The position numbers and the translations under genes were made by a program. The notes beneath the pieces were generated by a model. That model was not told the origin of the DNA. It ran no database searches and worked only from the letters and a program-made list of their open reading frames with translations. This document shows positions 8,601-17,847 of a DNA stretch of 64,000 nt, in pieces. Numbering within the stretch: the stretch's first letter is position 1; each line of letters opens with the position of its first letter. The stretch is from Chloroflexota bacterium. Its GTDB lineage: Bacteria > Chloroflexota > Anaerolineae > Aggregatilineales > Phototrophicaceae. The stretch spans positions 1 to 64,000 of the forward strand of contig JAPOYU010000008.1 of assembly GCA_026706395.1 (NCBI GenBank), given 5' to 3'.

Positions 8601-10225
8601 GCGCTCTCGATCCGCATAAATGCGGTACCCAGGGCCGCAAGCACATCGCCGGCAATGACACTGCGGCTGCTGCCTACGCTGTCCACAGCGATCATTCCAG
8701 CCAGCGCGTGAACGTAAGCGCCAAGCCGGGCGCTGTCAAAGGCGCTCAGCCGCTGGGCGCGCAAGCCTGTTATCAGTCCGGCCAGGATATCTCCCGTGCC
8801 TGCCGTGCCGAGCGCGTCGGTCTTGAATGGGATCACACTTGCCTCACCTTCGGGCTCTGCAACGATGGTATGCGCTCCCTTCAGCACGACCACGACATTC
8901 CAGCGGGCTGCATATTGCCTCGAGATATTCCAGCGATCGCTGTTAATCTCCGCGGTTGACAGCCCGGTTAGGCGGGACATCTCGCCGCTGTGCGGTGTGA
9001 TAACGGTGCCGGCCGGGAAAAATTGCCACCATTCTGGCTGCTGACTCAGCGCGTTCAAGGCATCGGCGTCCAATATCAGCGGCGGCAGTTCAGCAGCAGT
9101 CACAACTTTCCTGATGAAGGCCTGCGTAGATTCATGGAGTCCGAGGCCACAACCCATAAGCAGAGCGTCGTAAGTCCTCGCGGCCGCCACGACCTTATCG
9201 CTCGCCCGCTCGCTTATTGCGCCGCTGTCGGCTCTCAAGGGGAGCCAAGTTGGCTCGCGCAATCTGCTCGATACGATGCCGATGAGTTCCGGCGATGTAG
9301 CAACCGTGGCCAACCCAATACCGGATCGGCAGGCGGCCTCACTTGCCAGAGCGACCGCGCCGATATAGTTCTGCGAGCCTGCGACAAGCAGCGCTTTGCC
9401 AAAGGTTCCCTTGTGGCCGTCTAAGGGCCTTGGCGGGAGTAGCGAAGCGGCGAGCTCGCCGTCCGCCAGACTGGTAGAGACCCGCTCCAATTCGCGCAAG
9501 GTCGACGGGATGCCAAGCGGCGCAACAACAAGGTCACCGACTTTTCCAGCCGCCGGGAACGTCAACAGCCCCGGCTTCGCCGCGATGAACGTGACAGTCG
9601 CATCGGCAGAAATCGTACAAGGATCGACATCCCCGCTGTCACAATCGACGCCGCTGGGGCAGTCGAGGGCAAGAACGAATGGACGTCGCCCGCCTCCAAT
9701 TACAACGCCGCTCACGTGCTCAATCTTGTTGGCGCCGCTTGCGGACCTGTCGGTGATGTTCAGGCGCGTCGAGACCTGTTCAATTAATGCCGCCACGCGA
9801 CCGCTCAATGGCAGCCGCAGGCCGATGCCAAATAGCGCGTCGACTACTGCGCTTGCTTTGCCGATCCAATCGGTTAGTATGCTGCCTTCAGCATCGTCAG
9901 CAGCAACAGCATAGACGATGCCAGCGTCGACCGCAGCTCGGAAATGTGTATCGCGCGCTCCTCGCATCTCGACCAAGTAGAGCCGAATATCCGCGGCGGT
10001 CTTGCTCGCCAGATCAAGCGCCATGACCAAGCCGTCCCCGCCGTTATTCCCTTTGCCAACCAGGAAAACAATAACGGACGCTTTGCTTATCATGAGGCGC
10101 GATTGCAGGTAAGCGCTAGCCGCGCGCCCGGCGTCAATCATCATCTGCTCGTAGCTGATTCCTGAGCGATCTGCCGCCTCTTCGATGGCGCGCATCTCGC
10201 TGATATTCGCTACTTTGATCGCCAT
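8597..10225 (-). CDS. nnr: Bifunctional NAD(P)H-hydrate epimerase / ADP-dependent dehydratase
   Basis: This metabolite-repair enzyme restores damaged NADHX/NADPHX. The N-terminal YjeF_N epimerase domain (about 1-230) has the GKGNNGGDG dinucleotide loop and DALFGIG. The C-terminal carbohydrate-kinase-like dehydratase (about 265-540) has GHKGTFGKALLVAGS, LDADALN, TPHSGEM, LKGAHT and the catalytic GTAGTGD region. At 542 residues it is the full fused form. It is separated from the upstream polyprenyl synthase gene by a strong terminator, so it should have its own promoter. Confidence 0.95.
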   Translation of the reverse strand: MAIKVANISEMRAIEEAADRSGISYEQMMIDAGRAASAYLQSRLMISKASVIVFLVGKGNNGGDGLVMALDLASKTAADIRLYLVEMRGARDTHFRAAVDAGIVYAVAADDAEGSILTDWIGKASAVVDALFGIGLRLPLSGRVAALIEQVSTRLNITDRSASGANKIEHVSGVVIGGGRRPFVLALDCPSGVDCDSGDVDPCTISADATVTFIAAKPGLLTFPAAGKVGDLVVAPLGIPSTLRELERVSTSLADGELAASLLPPRPLDGHKGTFGKALLVAGSQNYIGAVALASEAACRSGIGLATVATSPELIGIVSSRLREPTWLPLRADSGAISERASDKVVAAARTYDALLMGCGLGLHESTQAFIRKVVTAAELPPLILDADALNALSQQPEWWQFFPAGTVITPHSGEMSRLTGLSTAEINSDRWNISRQYAARWNVVVVLKGAHTIVAEPEGEASVIPFKTDALGTAGTGDILAGLITGLRAQRLSAFDSARLGAYVHALAGMIAVDSVGSSRSVIAGDVLAALGTAFMRIESA

Positions 10226-10246
10226 AGATAACCGTCCTGTGCATGC

Positions 10247-10282
10247 AAAAAAGAGACGCGCATCTTAATGATACACGTCTCT
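10247..10282 (-). terminator. Rho-independent terminator of the polyprenyl synthase gene
   Basis: AGAGACG (10252-10258) and CGTCTCT (10276-10282) form the base of the stem, which extends inward through GTATC/GATGC with wobble pairs to about 13 pairs. Read on the minus strand it is followed by six T residues. It ends transcription of the gene at 10306-11253 before nnr. Confidence 0.85.
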
Positions 10283-10305
10283 ACAGCTCCAGCCTATCTC
10301 TTCGC

Positions 10306-11253
10306 TCAGGTCTCCCGATCAATGACAAGCAACGCCAATTCCGCCAGCGCTGATTTAGCCGGTGACTCAGCCAGTCCAGCCAACTCGGCGACCGCGCCGT
10401 CGGCAAGCAGCGCCGCATGAGCGCGCGCTTTATCGATGGTGTCGCCTTCCATCATCTTCCGCTTGATCGCATCCAGCGGGTCGAAAGCTTGGGCGCTGCC
10501 GTTGCCGTTGGGGGCATGCAGCGCCACAGCCACGCCGCGGCCCTGCCCAACATCGATGCCGCTGGTCTTGCCCAAGCTCTCGTCATCGGCCACGATATCG
10601 AGGATGTCATCGACAATTTGAAATGCCAGACCAACTTTGAATCCGAAGTCAGCCAGCGATTCTATCTCGCTGCGACTGGCATTTGCCATCTTGGCGCCTA
10701 TCACAGCAGCGGCTCGGAAGAGGGCAGCCGTCTTGAGCGCGATGATGTCCATGTACACTTCACGAGTGAAGCTGTTGTTCTTGACGGCGCTGGCTTGCAG
10801 CGTCTCACCTTCCACCAGGGCGGTAGCGGCCCGCGCCAGATCGACATTTAGATCGCGATAAGGCGCCATCAACTCATAGACCGCCGTGAAAAGAAAGTCA
10901 CCGGTCAGCAGGGCAAAAGTGCGTCCCCAAATCGCGTTCACTGATGGTCGTCCCCGGCGCATGGTGCCGTGATCGTTTATGTCATCGTGCACGACGCTGG
11001 CCGTATGCATCAACTCGATCGCCGCCGCCGGTTTGGCGACGCTCATTATGTCGTCACCCCCAAGCGCCAGATAACTCAGCATAAGCAGCCTCGGCCGAAT
11101 TCGCTTGCCACCGGCGCTCAAAATATGCCGGCTGGCTTCGCCCAGTACCTCGACTTGGCTGTCGGTGACATCAAGCATGGCGCGCTCGACAGCGGCCAAA
11201 CCGTCGTCCAACTGCTCTGATAGTCTCGCCGGATTCGCTGCTGTTTCCATCAT
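10306..11253 (-). CDS. Polyprenyl (isoprenyl) diphosphate synthase
   Basis: This trans-prenyltransferase adds isopentenyl diphosphate to allylic diphosphates. The first Asp-rich motif DDIND (90-94) is followed by MRRGRPS, and the second is DDILD (about 212-216). Lys50/Arg53 in GGKRIRPR bind diphosphate. The residues just before the first motif (ASVVH) are small, which in this family favours long products, so a quinone side-chain synthase such as octa- or solanesyl synthase is more likely than GGPP synthase. Its length of 315 is typical. Confidence 0.9.
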   Translation of the reverse strand: MMETAANPARLSEQLDDGLAAVERAMLDVTDSQVEVLGEASRHILSAGGKRIRPRLLMLSYLALGGDDIMSVAKPAAAIELMHTASVVHDDINDHGTMRRGRPSVNAIWGRTFALLTGDFLFTAVYELMAPYRDLNVDLARAATALVEGETLQASAVKNNSFTREVYMDIIALKTAALFRAAAVIGAKMANASRSEIESLADFGFKVGLAFQIVDDILDIVADDESLGKTSGIDVGQGRGVAVALHAPNGNGSAQAFDPLDAIKRKMMEGDTIDKARAHAALLADGAVAELAGLAESPAKSALAELALLVIDRET

Positions 11254-11371
11254 GACCGACTCCGGAATAGCAATTGTGAAGTTCAGAACTATCTAAATCT
11301 ATTTTACATTATGACTGATATTCGTCAACGTAATCCGCCGCTGACCTGGCGACTCCTGGCTTGAGATCCGT

Positions 11372-12535
11372 TCAGTCGGCACATTTCCCAAGCGTTTGAC
11401 AGAGCTGCGCAATGTGCAATCGGTCATGTTGAGCGGTGAAGTAGGCCATCTCCAGCAGGTTGGTCAATCCAAAAATGCTGTGTCGCGCCGGCCGCGCCCA
11501 ATCACCATCGTGCAAATCTGCTAGCATTTCCATGGTAAGCAGTCTTTCACGGTGAAAGCGTTCGAACACTTCAAGGCCATCATTGTGGCATTCCGGGATG
11601 TCCGGTCCCGGCGGAGGCAATGCGGGTATGAATGGGTCATCCTCCTTAAGTATAGTCCGCAATCGCTGCTGATGCACTTCGGTTTCCGCGTGCCAAAGAT
11701 GACACAGGATCTGCAGAATAGACCATTCCTCCGGGTCCGGGCGTTGCTTCCACTGGTGTTCCTTCACCTCGCCGAGAAGACCGGACAGCGCGGCGAGATT
11801 TCCCTTGAATTGGGGCACAAGCATGTCGGCGTCTACTCCTCTAGCCAACAGCTCATTTTGCCAATCTGCTGCGCGCAATCGTTCAAGGATGGGCTTCAGG
11901 CCGAGTTCGTCACTCACTCGCCACGTATGAATGCCCAAGGCGCTTGCTGGCGCGATATCGTTGGTTGGGCTGTCTCCAATGACCAGGCATTCATCCGGTT
12001 CGACGCCCACCCGCGCGACCACTTCGGCAAAGTACGCGGGATCCGGTTTGGCGAAGTGCATATTCTCGCTGTGTGTGATGAACGCAAACTCCCCGATAAA
12101 ATCACCCAAGCCCGCCCAGACGATGCGCGCGCGAGTCGCGACCTCCGGGAACAGCGGATTGGTCGCGATTGCAACCAGCAGGCCCTGATTCAGCAAGTCT
12201 TCCACCAGGTCCGCCGATCTCGCAATGGGCGACGTATTCGCTCGGAAGCCGTGGTACGGACCCGCGTAGAATGACGTAAGCGCGGCGGAGATCTCCTCTC
12301 TTGAAATCGGCATCTCGCAAACTAGGGTATCCAGTATCAATTCAGCGTTGGTGACCGATGATTCGGGCTTGGCGTTGAGACGACCGATGGCGCTGCGTAG
12401 AGCGTCGGAAGCGCGGCTGATGCCGAAGCATTTCGCGAAGTGCCGATCCCATCCCTGACGAAAGGCTTGGACCCACTGACGGTCCGGGTTATGGAGCAGT
12501 GTGTTGTCGAGGTCGAGCAGGACGCCTTTAATCAT
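11372..12535 (-). CDS. HAD-family hydrolase fused to a DinB-like domain
   Basis: Residues 1-220 form a HAD phosphatase: DLDNT (8-12, nucleophile Asp8), ATNP motif II, FAKPDP with the motif-III Lys, and GDSPTND motif IV. Residues about 225-385 read as a DinB_2 four-helix domain with its metal-ligand histidines (CHLWHAE and the HDRLH pattern near the end). I chose the ATG at 12535, which overlaps the upstream stop by eight bases; an earlier in-frame ATG at 12583 lies well inside that gene. The substrate is unknown. DinB-fold enzymes often use bacillithiol or mycothiol. Confidence 0.85.
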   Translation of the reverse strand: MIKGVLLDLDNTLLHNPDRQWVQAFRQGWDRHFAKCFGISRASDALRSAIGRLNAKPESSVTNAELILDTLVCEMPISREEISAALTSFYAGPYHGFRANTSPIARSADLVEDLLNQGLLVAIATNPLFPEVATRARIVWAGLGDFIGEFAFITHSENMHFAKPDPAYFAEVVARVGVEPDECLVIGDSPTNDIAPASALGIHTWRVSDELGLKPILERLRAADWQNELLARGVDADMLVPQFKGNLAALSGLLGEVKEHQWKQRPDPEEWSILQILCHLWHAETEVHQQRLRTILKEDDPFIPALPPPGPDIPECHNDGLEVFERFHRERLLTMEMLADLHDGDWARPARHSIFGLTNLLEMAYFTAQHDRLHIAQLCQTLGKCAD

Positions 12536-12875
12536 CGCTGCTTTCCAGGGCCTGACGGAATATCTCCAGTCCGGGATGCTCATCCGGGCAGCCTACATAA
12601 GGATCCACCTTTTCGCCGTTCTTTAGGCAGATCGCTTCCACCTCGACGCGTCTGATTAGGCCCAGAAAACTTGATCGTATCGTCAGTTTGAGCTCTGTAT
12701 CGCGGCTGGCATTGGCGAGGAGAATATCTGGGACCGGGCATTTGACGCAATCTTTGGGATGCCAGAGCTCGGAGTCGGGATTGCGCTTGGCGAGCCGGCA
12801 CTCTTCCACGTCACGTGTATGACGGTTGAAGTCGGAGTAATAATGTGGGCACTCTCTACCCGCCGGTGTCTTCAT
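12528..12875 (-). CDS. Small Cys-rich protein, probably metal-binding
   Basis: This 115-residue protein has its cysteines in the N-terminal half: Cys9 with His11, Cys26, and the Cys43-x2-Cys46 pair in DCVKCPVPD, a pattern that suggests a structural zinc or Fe-S site. The C-terminal half (LKLTIRSSFLGLIRRVEVEAICL) looks like a beta-rich domain. I do not recognise a named family. It sits nine bases after the DinG-type helicase gene and overlaps the HAD-DinB gene, so the three are co-transcribed. Confidence 0.75.
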   Translation of the reverse strand: MKTPAGRECPHYYSDFNRHTRDVEECRLAKRNPDSELWHPKDCVKCPVPDILLANASRDTELKLTIRSSFLGLIRRVEVEAICLKNGEKVDPYVGCPDEHPGLEIFRQALESSDD

Positions 12876-12884
12876 CGTTCTGGC

Positions 12885-15653
12885 CTATGACTGATCGATC
12901 CAGCTTGATGCGATTATTGGCAACTTGTCCACTGTACCGAATTGTATGGTGCAATCGGGCAAAGATTCAAGAAAGCTGGCCCCGTAATTCTTGCTGATGA
13001 CGCGGCTGTCAAATATGGCCACCACGCCGCGGTCGCTCCGTCGGCGAATCAATCGTCCAAAGCCTTGCCGAAAGCGAAGTATCGCGTCGGGCACGGCATA
13101 TTCCTGGAAGGAATTGGCATAGGTTTCGCTGCGCGCGGCAAAGATCGGATCGGACGGCACCGCAAAGGGCAACTTGGCGATCACAACCGCGCTCAAGTCA
13201 TCGCCCGGGATATCCACGCCTTCCCAGAAACTCCGCGTGCCCATAAGCACAGCCCGTTCCGCCTTCTTGAAGCTCTCCAGCAACAAGTCGCGGCTCGTGC
13301 CGAAACTCTGGTCGTAGACTCTGATATCGCCGAGCGTGAGCCGCGGCGTAATCGCCTTGGATACTTCCCGCAGTTGGGCATAGCTTGTAAACAGCACCAT
13401 GACGCGCCCATTCAACGCCGCTGCCAGCTCAATGATGCCGCGCTCGATCATTTTCTGGTAGCCGCTTCTCTGGTTCGGTGCGGGAATATCCTGTGGAATG
13501 TATACCAGGGTAGACGTCTGGTAATCGAACGGTGAACCGAGCCCTACCGCTCTGTAGCTGTCGGTGTACAAGCGCTCCTTGATGTGCTCGAAGTTTCCAT
13601 GTGTCTGTAAAGTGGCGCTCGTGAGCACGATACTCTCCAAGCGCTGATTTAGATATTCGTCCATCATCGGACCCACATGCAGCGGTGAAATGTGCAGCCG
13701 AAGCCTCTCGGGGCGCTCGCCGGCGGTCAACGCGTAAACGGCGTTGGCAGCCGGTTCCTGCGTGTATTGTTCCAGTTGTTCAAGCAGCTCGGCGAGATAT
13801 CGCCAATGTCCTCGTATTTCGCTGCTGTAGTCGCTGAAATCCGGCAGATTATACTGCTCGTAGCGAGGCAAGGCTTTGCAGAGGCGCTCCATAGCGTCTG
13901 CGACCGCCAACAGGTAGGGTCCCAGTTGCCTCCAGGCGTTCAACACACCGGTGAAACTTCCACCGTCTCGCTGGGAATCTGTAACTCGCATGGCATACCG
14001 ATTCGCCGCCTTTTGCTTCACGGCGAACTCATGCAAAGCTCGAAAATAAAGGCGCACAAAAGACCTCATTTCATCAACCGCATCGGCGATGTGACTGACA
14101 AATATTTCGAGCGGCTCAATGGCGCCTGGCGGAAAATGGCCGCGAGCCGCACCCAGAAACTCACCCAGTAGGCCGGTCTTGCTATCGCCCAGGTCCCGCA
14201 GCCGCGCCAGGATATGCTGCTGGTCTATCTGGCGGCTCAATCCATTGGTTATCGCATCTTCCAGATGATGCGCCTCGTCAACTATGAGATTGTGGTAGGT
14301 TGGCAAGGCGCGATTCTCGATTCTGGCGTCCGCTATAAGCAGCGCGTGATTCGTGATGAGAAGGTGGGCCGTTTCCGCACGCTGGCGGGCGCGATAGAAC
14401 GGGCATACGCCCTCCATCTCGCTGGCGCAACGAAATAGCGAACAGCCTTCGTCTTGGGCGCTCAGGCGTGCCCACACCGACCACTCTCCGCCGCGCAGCG
14501 TGATCTCCCCACGGTCGCCCGAGTCGCATCCTTGCAGCCATACCAGGATCTTCGCCAACGTCTTCAATTCTTCGAGATTGGCCGGCCCTCGCCGGCGCAA
14601 GGTCTCCAGTCTGCGCGGACACAGGTAGTTGCCGCGCCCTTTCATCAGCGCCGCCTGCAAATCGGAACCGACAGCCCGCCTGACCTGTGGAATATCTTTT
14701 TTCAACAACTGCTCTTGCAGATTAATCGTTTGCGTCGAGATCGTAACTCGCTGGCCATTCTGCATCGCCCATAGCGCAGCCGGAATCAGATAAGCCAGCG
14801 ACTTGCCCGTGCCTGTGCCCGCTTCGATCATGACCTGACCGCCATCGTTAAGCGCTTGAGCAACTTCACGAGCCATGGCGAGCTGCTCGTCACGACTCTC
14901 GTAGTCGGCGAAATCCTCCGCCAGTCGACCGCCAGGTCCTAATACATCGGTAATCGCTTCCAACGGCAAGGTATCGTGTCCCGCATCTTCGAGGTCCAGA
15001 GGGCGGGCGTCGAGGCGCTCCGCCGCAAATGGCGCCGTCGGCCGCTGCTGGACATTCGATTTCAGGCTCTCCCCGAGCGCCGCCTGGAATACTTCCCGTA
15101 GCAACCACGACTTGCCAGCGCTGGCGCGAATAATCTCGGACAGAACATTAGGCGGAAGTTGACACAGCCGCTTCCAAAGTCTCCAATACAGGTGCCCGGT
15201 CGCGACCGCATCATCAAGAGCGCGATGGGCATTGGCTAACTCAATTCCCTCCTGTGCCGCCAAGGCGCCGAGGCCGTAACGCGGGGCTGCTGGCAAGACG
15301 ATCGCCGCCAGGTCAAGCGTATCAATTGCCCAATTGGACCGCAGTACCCCATGCTTTTGCATGAACGATAGATCGAAGCCCGCGTTATGCGCGATGACGG
15401 GCGAATCGGCAAAGTAAGTTTCTATCCCTGGCAGCAGGTCGTCGATCGTCGGCTGATCTTCAACATCCTCTTGGTGGATCCCCGTCAAATGGGTGATGTC
15501 CGCCGGTATCGGTATCGATGGCTTAACGAGCGACTGAAACTGGTCAAGCACCTCGCCGTCGCGAAACCGCGCCACACCGATCTCGATGATTTCGTCAGTT
15601 GCGGGGTTCAACCCGGTCGTTTCCAGGTCGAAGGCGAGCAAGTCGCCATGCAT
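12885..15653 (-). CDS. dinG: DinG-type Fe-S DNA helicase with N-terminal DEDDh exonuclease
   Basis: Residues 1-170 are a DnaQ-like 3'-5' exonuclease (FDLETTGL, HNAGFDLSF, then HRALDDA). The rest is an XPD/DinG superfamily-2 helicase with Walker A EAGTGTGKS (about 277-285), a cysteine set typical of the Fe-S domain (YLCPRR, QGC, EGCSLFRC, GVCPF), DEAH box VDEAHH (about 463), and motif VI QGFGRLIRR. At 922 residues it matches the DinG/exonuclease fusions of Gram-positive bacteria and relatives. It unwinds DNA with 5'-3' polarity by family knowledge. It heads an operon with the Cys-rich and HAD-DinB genes. Confidence 0.93.
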   Translation of the reverse strand: MHGDLLAFDLETTGLNPATDEIIEIGVARFRDGEVLDQFQSLVKPSIPIPADITHLTGIHQEDVEDQPTIDDLLPGIETYFADSPVIAHNAGFDLSFMQKHGVLRSNWAIDTLDLAAIVLPAAPRYGLGALAAQEGIELANAHRALDDAVATGHLYWRLWKRLCQLPPNVLSEIIRASAGKSWLLREVFQAALGESLKSNVQQRPTAPFAAERLDARPLDLEDAGHDTLPLEAITDVLGPGGRLAEDFADYESRDEQLAMAREVAQALNDGGQVMIEAGTGTGKSLAYLIPAALWAMQNGQRVTISTQTINLQEQLLKKDIPQVRRAVGSDLQAALMKGRGNYLCPRRLETLRRRGPANLEELKTLAKILVWLQGCDSGDRGEITLRGGEWSVWARLSAQDEGCSLFRCASEMEGVCPFYRARQRAETAHLLITNHALLIADARIENRALPTYHNLIVDEAHHLEDAITNGLSRQIDQQHILARLRDLGDSKTGLLGEFLGAARGHFPPGAIEPLEIFVSHIADAVDEMRSFVRLYFRALHEFAVKQKAANRYAMRVTDSQRDGGSFTGVLNAWRQLGPYLLAVADAMERLCKALPRYEQYNLPDFSDYSSEIRGHWRYLAELLEQLEQYTQEPAANAVYALTAGERPERLRLHISPLHVGPMMDEYLNQRLESIVLTSATLQTHGNFEHIKERLYTDSYRAVGLGSPFDYQTSTLVYIPQDIPAPNQRSGYQKMIERGIIELAAALNGRVMVLFTSYAQLREVSKAITPRLTLGDIRVYDQSFGTSRDLLLESFKKAERAVLMGTRSFWEGVDIPGDDLSAVVIAKLPFAVPSDPIFAARSETYANSFQEYAVPDAILRFRQGFGRLIRRRSDRGVVAIFDSRVISKNYGASFLESLPDCTIQFGTVDKLPIIASSWIDQS

Positions 15654-15763
15654 AGCGTTCTCCCGTCCCTCCCGAGCATCAGGCGCAGTATAACACAGCC
15701 AGAAGACTCCTCCGGCCGGCGCAGGCTGAGTTGAAGCGTGAAGTGAAACGCGACGACAAGAAT

Positions 15764-17674
15764 CTATCCGGCGCTGTTGTCATCGCCGCTGTCGGCGGTC
15801 TCGGAGTCGTCTTCCGGCGCCGTTTCCTCCCCCGCGGGTGGATATCGGCTTTCCGCTTCCGCGTACCAGCGAAGCAGTTCACGCCGCAAAATGGGCAATT
15901 CCAGATTTGAGGCGCTTATGAATCCACTCCGTTCGAGCGCTGTCCAGTTATCGTCGTTGAGCAAGCTCCACAAGTACGCCTGAACATTGACTTCGGCCAG
16001 CGATGCCTCGCTAACGAGCAGGCTGGCCCGGCGCGCAAGCGGGTATATACCATCCTCGATACTTCCGCGATTCGCCTCCACGCAGCCCTTGCCAGCGTCT
16101 ACGGTGACAAGCTGAATATTCGCCTGCTCATTCTCGACTACGCTCTGATAGTCGCGCCAACTCATATAGGTGAGCCCGCCGCTGACATTGCCGACCGCAG
16201 CCGCCCGATACAGCGGGTCGAAATCCCGCTCGGTATCGCGGCGGGCCGGCGGGATCGTCTCGCCGCCCGTCTGCAAGAGGATGTCAGTGTGGATATCAAG
16301 CGTGGGCAAACCAAACAGAGTCAGCAATTGGGCGGGGAAGGCGTCGTCTATGTCGGCCCAGTTCATGACCATGTCTGTCGAGCCCGCCCGCCAAATCTTG
16401 TCGATCTGCTCGGTCGTTAAGCAGGCGGCATATTCATCAGCTGCATTGCCTATGAGTACAGTCGCTTGAGCGCCCAATGGCAAAGGAATCGTCACGACAC
16501 CATTCGCCGCGCAGTTTTCGAGCGCGCTAGCTTCCGCTGGTCCGTCCAATACGGCGATATCCGCTTCGCTATCGCACAGGGCGCCGATGCCCGCCTTTGT
16601 CCCGGCAAGGCCGAAGCTGATGGTCAACTGCTCGCCGAGGCCGTCACCAGCGCCGCTCAAGACTTGATGCGCATTTGCCGCTCCGACGATACGAATCTCC
16701 CCGCTCAGATCCGGTGGAATCCGAAAGTCGCCAACGTCACCACTAACACCTGGCGCTGTGTCAGCATTCGCCAGTACGTCGGCGTTTACAGCGTAGATCG
16801 TGTCGGAAGGTGGTACGGCGGTTGCAGCCTCAATCACGGCCGCGCTCGCTTCACTGATGCTGAACTGGGTCAACTCGGCCAACCTTTCCTTGCCCTCGAG
16901 GCTGGCGCGGTTGACATAGAAATAGAGAGAGCGCGCGAAGGGGTAGTTTTCGCCTTCTACATTTTCCGCTGATGGCAGTGAGCAAGCGCCCAAGCCACCG
17001 CCGCCAACTTCCAACACAGCTATCGACTTGTTGTCTTCAACCTGCATATTCCACGGGACCAAGGCCAGCGCTCCTGGCGTCTCCGCCACAATGTCCATTG
17101 CCTCATTTGCATCGACAAAGTACTGGACGTCCAACCTAAGTCCTTCGCCGAGGACCTGGTCATCCGCGATGACATAGGTCAAATCGCTTACATCGGGCAA
17201 AATGACGCTCAAAGGCAAGTCGGCGCTTTCCGCATCGTAAAACGACCAGTCCGTCCTTACATTGCTGGCGGTCGGTCTAAACACATCTTGAAGCGCGTCA
17301 AACTGCAGACACTGCGCCGGGACATCCGCGTGAGCGACGAAGGCTGCGATATGATGGCCGATCAGGAATTCGCTGTGAGCGATTTCATTTGCTTCACAGG
17401 CGGCTAGTTCATCACTTGTCATCTTGCGAGAAGCGGTCGCAGCGTCAACCTCGCCAGCGCAGAATTCTTGGATCCCGCGTCCCGTGCCCCTCGTCTTGAT
17501 GGCAATCATGTCGCCGCTGCCCGTGTCAGTAGCACTCACGAGTTCTTCAATCACTCCATTGACGATCGCGGAGCCGCTGACTCTGACCATTTCATGATCC
17601 TGTGCCTGACCGGCGCCGATTCCCATCGAGTACAGCAGCGCAAAAATGCCAACGCAGAGTCTGATCCTTACCAT
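15764..17674 (-). CDS. Exported tandem phosphate-binding-like (PstS-type) protein
   Basis: An N-terminal signal peptide (VRIRLCVGIFALLYSMGIG, cleavage probably after GQA) precedes two PBP-like domains, about 30-320 and 328-610. Each starts with a strand like VRVSGSAIVNGVIEEL or IRIVGAANAHQVLSGA and contains a loop (TRGTGRGIQEF, CDSEADIAVLDG) and late PLARRASL or PFARSLYFYV strands typical of PstS. The acidic tail EDDSETADSGDD is disordered. No lipobox Cys and no pst permease or ATPase genes are nearby, so the role as phosphate or other anion sensor rather than transporter is open. Confidence 0.8.
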   Translation of the reverse strand: MVRIRLCVGIFALLYSMGIGAGQAQDHEMVRVSGSAIVNGVIEELVSATDTGSGDMIAIKTRGTGRGIQEFCAGEVDAATASRKMTSDELAACEANEIAHSEFLIGHHIAAFVAHADVPAQCLQFDALQDVFRPTASNVRTDWSFYDAESADLPLSVILPDVSDLTYVIADDQVLGEGLRLDVQYFVDANEAMDIVAETPGALALVPWNMQVEDNKSIAVLEVGGGGLGACSLPSAENVEGENYPFARSLYFYVNRASLEGKERLAELTQFSISEASAAVIEAATAVPPSDTIYAVNADVLANADTAPGVSGDVGDFRIPPDLSGEIRIVGAANAHQVLSGAGDGLGEQLTISFGLAGTKAGIGALCDSEADIAVLDGPAEASALENCAANGVVTIPLPLGAQATVLIGNAADEYAACLTTEQIDKIWRAGSTDMVMNWADIDDAFPAQLLTLFGLPTLDIHTDILLQTGGETIPPARRDTERDFDPLYRAAAVGNVSGGLTYMSWRDYQSVVENEQANIQLVTVDAGKGCVEANRGSIEDGIYPLARRASLLVSEASLAEVNVQAYLWSLLNDDNWTALERSGFISASNLELPILRRELLRWYAEAESRYPPAGEETAPEDDSETADSGDDNSAG

Positions 17675-17707
17675 ATTGCCGATTATCCTCGCCTGCGAAT
17701 GAGCTAA

Positions 17708-17731
17708 TTCACGGATTGTACAATCAGTGAA
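17708..17731. promoter_or_regulatory. 24-bp near-perfect palindrome between divergent genes
   Basis: Two 12-base arms meet at 17719/17720, with a perfect core GATTGTACAATC (17714-17725) flanked by TTCAC and GTGAA. Only one symmetrical pair mismatches. It lies between the start of the exported PBP gene (17674, minus) and the haemoglobin gene (17848, plus), just upstream of the latter's promoter. It is a strong candidate operator for one or both genes; the regulator is unknown. Confidence 0.6.
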
Positions 17732-17735
17732 ACGA

Positions 17736-17763
17736 TTGTAAAGCCGAACTTTTCTGCTAGCAT
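17736..17763 (+). promoter_or_regulatory. Candidate promoter of the haemoglobin gene
   Basis: TTGTAA (17736-17741) and TAGCAT (17758-17763) are spaced by 16 bases. Five bases upstream is the 24-bp palindrome, so a bound regulator could act on this promoter. A similar TTGTCC-16-TAGCAT pair occurs before sucC. Confidence 0.4.
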
Positions 17764-17847
17764 CGTAGATTGATACCGCTCTCCGTGGTGGAAGCTATGC
17801 AGATCAGTTCTATCATTGAGCGCGTTCGCCTAATTCAAAGGCGCACC

